A stretch of DNA of 14,707 nt from DASWUD01 sp036401755 (GTDB taxonomy: Bacteria > Pseudomonadota > Gammaproteobacteria > Thiohalomonadales > Thiohalomonadaceae), in assembly GCA_036401755.1 (NCBI GenBank), contig DASWUD010000285.1, positions 1 through 14,707 of the forward strand, written 5' to 3'. A program made the translations under genes and the position numbers. The stretch's first letter is position 1, and each line of letters opens with the position of its first letter. The notes beneath the pieces are model-generated. The model ran no database searches. It saw nothing but the letters and a program-made list of their open reading frames with translations, and was not told where the DNA came from. This document shows, in pieces, positions 11,796 to 14,707 of this stretch.

Positions 11796-12962
11796 TCAAT
11801 CGGCCTGTCTGCGCAAAAACGCCGGGATGTCCAGGTAATCAAGATTGCCCTCGGGTCCCTTGGCCCCGCGCGGCTGCTCGGGCTGGTTGCGCAGGATGGT
11901 CGGCCGGTCGAGCTGACCGTAATCGACCTCACCCGTTGCCGCCGCCTTGTTCACCACCAGCTTTACCGGTTGCGGCTCGGCCTGGGCCTGGGCCTGGGCC
12001 TGGGCCTGCCCACCCAACCCGGTAGCCACCACCGTCACCCGCAACTCGCCGTCCATCTCCGGATCAATCACGGTGCCCACCACCACCGTGGCATTTTCCG
12101 AGGCGAACTCGCGAATGGCGTTACCGACCTCCTCGAACTCGCTGAGCAGCATATCCTCACCGGCGGTGACGTTGACCAGGATGCCGCGCGCACCGGAGAG
12201 GTTGATCTCCTCCAGCAGCGGGCTGGAGATGGCCGCCTGCGCCGCAATGGTGGCGCGATCGGCCCCGCTGGCGGAGCCGGTCCCCATCATCGCCATGCCC
12301 ATCTCCGACATCACGGTGCGCACATCGGCAAAGTCGACATTGATCATGCCGGGACGGGTGATGAGTTCCGCGATCCCCTGCACCGCGCCCAGCAGCACAT
12401 CGTTGGCCGAGCGGAAGGCCGAGAGCAGCGAAACGTTCTTGCCCAGCACGGTGAGCAGCTTCTCGTTGGGGATGGTGATCAGCGAATCCACATACTGACG
12501 CAGCTCCTCGATGCCGCGCAGTGCCACATCCATGCGCTTTTTACCTTCGAACGGGAACGGCTTGGTCACCACCGCCACGGTCAGGATCCCCATCTCGCGT
12601 GCCACCTGAGCAACGATGGGTGCCGCGCCGGTACCGGTGCCGCCGCCCATGCCGGCGGTGATGAAGACCATGTCGGCCCCCTCGATCGCCTCCTGGATGC
12701 GCTCGCGATCCTCGAGTGCCGCCTGACGGCCCACCTCCGGATTGGCGCCGGCGCCAAGCCCCTTGGTGATACTACCGCCCAGCTGCAACACTGTTCGGCT
12801 CTTTGACTTCTGCAGCGCCTGGGCATCTGTATTGGCGCAGATGAAATCGACCCCTTCGATATTCGACACCACCATGTGCTCGACGGCATTGCCCCCGCCG
12901 CCCCCGATGCCGATGACCTTGATGACCGCGCTCTGTACCTGAGTATCCATCAGTTCGAACAT
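11796..12962 (-). CDS. ftsZ: Cell division GTPase FtsZ
   Basis: Tubulin-like GTPase that polymerises into the Z ring. The protein has 388 residues (E. coli 383). It has the GGGGNAV loop at 20-26, the GTP signature GGGTGTG at 106-112, the NVDFADV synergy loop at 208-214, a globular core to about 316, a low-complexity linker (about 317-372) and a C-terminal conserved peptide LDYLDIPAFLRRQAD. That peptide is the binding site for FtsA, ZipA and ZapD; ZapD is also encoded in this window. The linker contains five QA dipeptides (319-328) from a DNA hexamer repeat. The ATG at 12962 has an excellent CCTCC-complement ribosome-binding site (12969-12973, 6 nt spacing). ATG codon 5 is a less likely start. 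ftsA lies 50 nt upstream. Confidence 0.99.
   Translation of the reverse strand: MFELMDTQVQSAVIKVIGIGGGGGNAVEHMVVSNIEGVDFICANTDAQALQKSKSRTVLQLGGSITKGLGAGANPEVGRQAALEDRERIQEAIEGADMVFITAGMGGGTGTGAAPIVAQVAREMGILTVAVVTKPFPFEGKKRMDVALRGIEELRQYVDSLITIPNEKLLTVLGKNVSLLSAFRSANDVLLGAVQGIAELITRPGMINVDFADVRTVMSEMGMAMMGTGSASGADRATIAAQAAISSPLLEEINLSGARGILVNVTAGEDMLLSEFEEVGNAIREFASENATVVVGTVIDPEMDGELRVTVVATGLGGQAQAQAQAQAEPQPVKLVVNKAAATGEVDYGQLDRPTILRNQPEQPRGAKGPEGNLDYLDIPAFLRRQAD
11979..12008. repeat. Five tandem copies of a hexanucleotide in ftsZ
   Basis: The unit GGCCTG is repeated exactly five times on the plus strand, reading as CAGGCC (Gln-Ala) codons on the coding strand. It lies in the linker of FtsZ. 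Because the unit is six bases, copy-number changes keep the frame and only lengthen or shorten the linker by two residues. Confidence 0.97.
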
Positions 12963-13012
12963 GCCACACCTCCAGTTCCGCTATTGTCGCTTTTAGTCGT
13001 TTCGTTTATTTG

Positions 13013-14248
13013 TCAAAAATTGCCTTGAAACCAGCTTTTCATCCGCCGCCAGACGTCCTGTACACCGTTATCACCCTTGCCATTGCCCACCACCCCGCCG
13101 CGGTTCTTCGCCCCGAACAGCAGCAGACCGACCCCGGTCGAATAAATCGGATTGCGCACCACATCCACCAGCCCCGAGACCCCCTGCGGCACACCGATGC
13201 GCACCGGCATGTGGAAGATCTCCTCGGCGAGCTCCACCACCCCTTCCATCTTCGAAGTACCCCCGGTCAACACGATGCCGGCCGCACAGAGATCCTCAAA
13301 GCCGCTGCGGCGCAGTTCGGCCTGGATGAGGGTGAACAGCTCCTCGTAGCGCGGCTCCACCACCTCGGCCAGCGTCTGTCGCGCCAGGCGCCGTGCCGGA
13401 CGTTCACCGACACTGGGTACCTCGATGGTCTCGTCGGCATTGGCCAGCTGGGTCAGGGCGCAGGCGTACTTGATCTTGATGTCCTCGGCGTTTTGCGTCG
13501 GGGTGCGCAAAGCCACCGCGATATCGTTGGTCACCTGATCACCCGCGATGGGGATCACCGCGGTATGACGGATCGCCCCCTCGGTAAACACCGCGATATC
13601 GGTGGTGCCTCCGCCGATATCCACCAGGCAGACCCCCAGCTCCTTTTCGTCATCACTCAGCACCGCATGGCTCGAAGCCAGCTGTTCAAGAATGATGTCA
13701 TCCACCTCCAGGCCACAGCGGCGCACACACTTGACGATATTCTGTGCCGCGCTCACCGCGCCGGTAACCAGATGCACGCGTGCTTCGAGGCGCACCCCGG
13801 ACATGCCGATCGGTTCGCGGATCCCCTCCTGGGTATCGATGATGAACTCCTGGGGCAGCACGTGGAGGATCTTCTGGTCGGCGGGGATCGCCACGGCACG
13901 CGCCGCATCGATAACCCGCTCCACATCGCCGCTTACCACCTCCTTGTCTCGGATAGCGACGATGCCGTGGGAGTTGAGGCTCTTGATGTGGCTACCGGCG
14001 ATACCGGCATAGACCGAATGGATCTGGCAGCCGGCCATCAGCTCGGCCTCTTCGACAGCGCGCTGGATCGATTGCACCGTCGATTCGATATTCACCACCA
14101 CCCCCTTCTTCATGCCGCGTGAAGGGTGGGAGCCGATGCCGATGATCTCCACCGCATTGGAATCGGTGACCTCACCGACGATCGCCACCACCTTGGAGGT
14201 GCCGATATCCAGTGCCACAATCAGATTTTTGTCACTCTTTCTCGACAT
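13013..14248 (-). CDS. ftsA: Cell division protein FtsA
   Basis: Actin-like ATPase that tethers FtsZ to the inner membrane and recruits late divisome proteins. The 411 residues match the family. Present are phosphate-1 motif VALDIGTSKV (11-20), the SHD2/1C region with VLPQEFIIDTQ (130-140), phosphate-2 VDIGGGTTDI (209-218), the adenosine motif VLTGGTSKMEG (326-336), and a flexible Gly/Asn linker. The C-terminal amphipathic membrane-targeting helix WRRMKSWFQGNF (400-411) is intact. The ATG at 14248 is preceded by an AGGA-type site in the 14-nt gap after ftsQ, and ftsZ follows after 50 nt. This is the standard dcw order ftsQ-ftsA-ftsZ, probably co-transcribed. Confidence 0.99.
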   Translation of the reverse strand: MSRKSDKNLIVALDIGTSKVVAIVGEVTDSNAVEIIGIGSHPSRGMKKGVVVNIESTVQSIQRAVEEAELMAGCQIHSVYAGIAGSHIKSLNSHGIVAIRDKEVVSGDVERVIDAARAVAIPADQKILHVLPQEFIIDTQEGIREPIGMSGVRLEARVHLVTGAVSAAQNIVKCVRRCGLEVDDIILEQLASSHAVLSDDEKELGVCLVDIGGGTTDIAVFTEGAIRHTAVIPIAGDQVTNDIAVALRTPTQNAEDIKIKYACALTQLANADETIEVPSVGERPARRLARQTLAEVVEPRYEELFTLIQAELRRSGFEDLCAAGIVLTGGTSKMEGVVELAEEIFHMPVRIGVPQGVSGLVDVVRNPIYSTGVGLLLFGAKNRGGVVGNGKGDNGVQDVWRRMKSWFQGNF

Positions 14249-14262
14249 TTCCTGTTCCTCGA

Positions 14263-14707
14263 CTAGGCGGCCGGTGCGACACCGGCGCGCCAGCGAATGG
14301 CAAATCCGTTGGTATAGCGCAGATCGACGCGTTCAATTTCCGCCACCCGTGCTTCAATGGTCTGCGCGTAGCTCCTCACGAAGCGCTGCATGCGCGGGTA
14401 GGTCTCAGAGCGGCCGAGCGACAGCAGCAAACCGTTGTCCGTCTCAACGCTCCAGGCGCGTCGTTCGCTAAGTTCGACGCGGCGCAAATGCAGACCGAGC
14501 GTGGCGGCCAGAGTGTCCAATTGCCGATAGTTTTCGACGAGGAGTTTTCCTGTCCCCTCCGGGCCGGCAAACAACGGCAACTGCAGCGGTTGCTCCTCAT
14601 CGTGCTCTGGAATGAACACCCCCCCCTCCTCGTTGACCAGCCCGCCGGCGGCCCAGCGCGCCACTGCTACCTGTTCAGCGACACTCACCTCAAGCACATC
14701 GGGCCAG
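14263..14707 (-). CDS. ftsQ: Cell division protein FtsQ, C-terminal part (cut by window edge)
   Basis: FtsQ is a bitopic inner-membrane protein that joins FtsB and FtsL and links early and late divisome proteins in the periplasm. Only the last 147 residues are in the window, roughly the second half, covering the beta domain. The fragment begins WPDVLEVSVAEQVAVARW, like the WPD-L-x6-E-x3-ARW pattern of E. coli FtsQ. It continues with LPLFAGPEGTG, LLLSLGRSETYPRMQRFV and ends with the conserved VDLRYTNGFAIRW, where the last strand pairs with FtsB in the known complex. The frame is open to the window edge, so the GTG at 14697 is internal. A run of eight Gs on the coding strand (14619-14626) lies within the gene. 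The N-terminus, membrane segment and POTRA domain lie outside. Confidence 0.96.
   Translation of the reverse strand, partial: WPDVLEVSVAEQVAVARWAAGGLVNEEGGVFIPEHDEEQPLQLPLFAGPEGTGKLLVENYRQLDTLAATLGLHLRRVELSERRAWSVETDNGLLLSLGRSETYPRMQRFVRSYAQTIEARVAEIERVDLRYTNGFAIRWRAGVAPAA

Noticed and set aside
11970..12806. Open frame of 278 codons on the plus strand opposite ftsZ
   Set aside because: The repetitive LGLGLG start is just the hexanucleotide repeat read on the other strand, and the rest is His/Arg-rich antisense of ftsZ.
13010..14122. Open frame of 370 codons on the plus strand opposite ftsA
   Set aside because: It is antisense to an unmistakable ftsA. The His/Arg/Asp/Leu-rich translation has no recognisable motif. 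Long antisense frames are common opposite GC-rich genes.
14697..14697. GTG as a start for a short 144-codon protein at the right edge
   Set aside because: The frame is open to the window edge and the preceding codons (W-P-D) match FtsQ, so this is the truncated ftsQ gene rather than a separate protein.
1..14707. Search for mobile elements, integration sites, CRISPR arrays, tRNA or rRNA genes, and defence systems
   Set aside because: No transposase, integrase, spaced direct repeats, cloverleaf-like segment or toxin-antitoxin-like pair was found. Genes are contiguous core functions with similar base composition, so transfer is not indicated.

Overview
The window is core chromosome of a GC-rich, Gram-negative gammaproteobacterium. 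It carries the end of the division and cell-wall (dcw) cluster in the order ftsQ-ftsA-ftsZ-lpxC, followed by secA, and separately a pilC-pilD-coaE-zapD-yacG block. The same two blocks face each other in Escherichia coli. LpxC implies LPS, PilC/PilD imply type IV pili or type II secretion, and a DciA-family gene (DUF721) points to DciA-type rather than DnaC-type helicase loading. These traits suggest a non-enteric gammaproteobacterium of the Pseudomonas or sulfur-oxidiser kind. The species cannot be named from the sequence.

Plus-strand block (1-2565): the last codons of pilC, then pilD (prepilin peptidase), coaE (last step of CoA synthesis), zapD (FtsZ-bundling factor) and yacG (small zinc protein). 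They are tightly packed, with TGATG and ATGA stop/start overlaps at two junctions.

Minus-strand block, read right to left from 14707 to 2550: ftsQ (3' part only), ftsA, ftsZ, lpxC, an M23 peptidase, a CapA-family lipoprotein, secA, argJ, a Nudix (MutT) hydrolase fused to a ThiE-like domain, and a small unrecognised lipoprotein. A strong intrinsic terminator lies between the M23 gene and capA. One gene, dciA, is flipped to the plus strand between lpxC and the M23 gene. It diverges from the M23 gene and its stop overlaps that of lpxC.

FtsQ, FtsA, FtsZ and ZapD all act in the divisome. LpxC commits precursor to lipid A, the M23 peptidase probably works on periplasmic peptidoglycan, and SecA drives protein export. 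ArgJ, CoaE and the MutT fusion are housekeeping metabolism and nucleotide sanitation.

There is no mobile element, CRISPR array, RNA gene or gene-free stretch over 300 bases. I found no convincing new system. The least ordinary items are the capA insertion next to secA, the small lipoprotein, the MutT/ThiE-like fusion, the DciA inversion with overlapping convergent stops, and a hexanucleotide repeat in the FtsZ linker.
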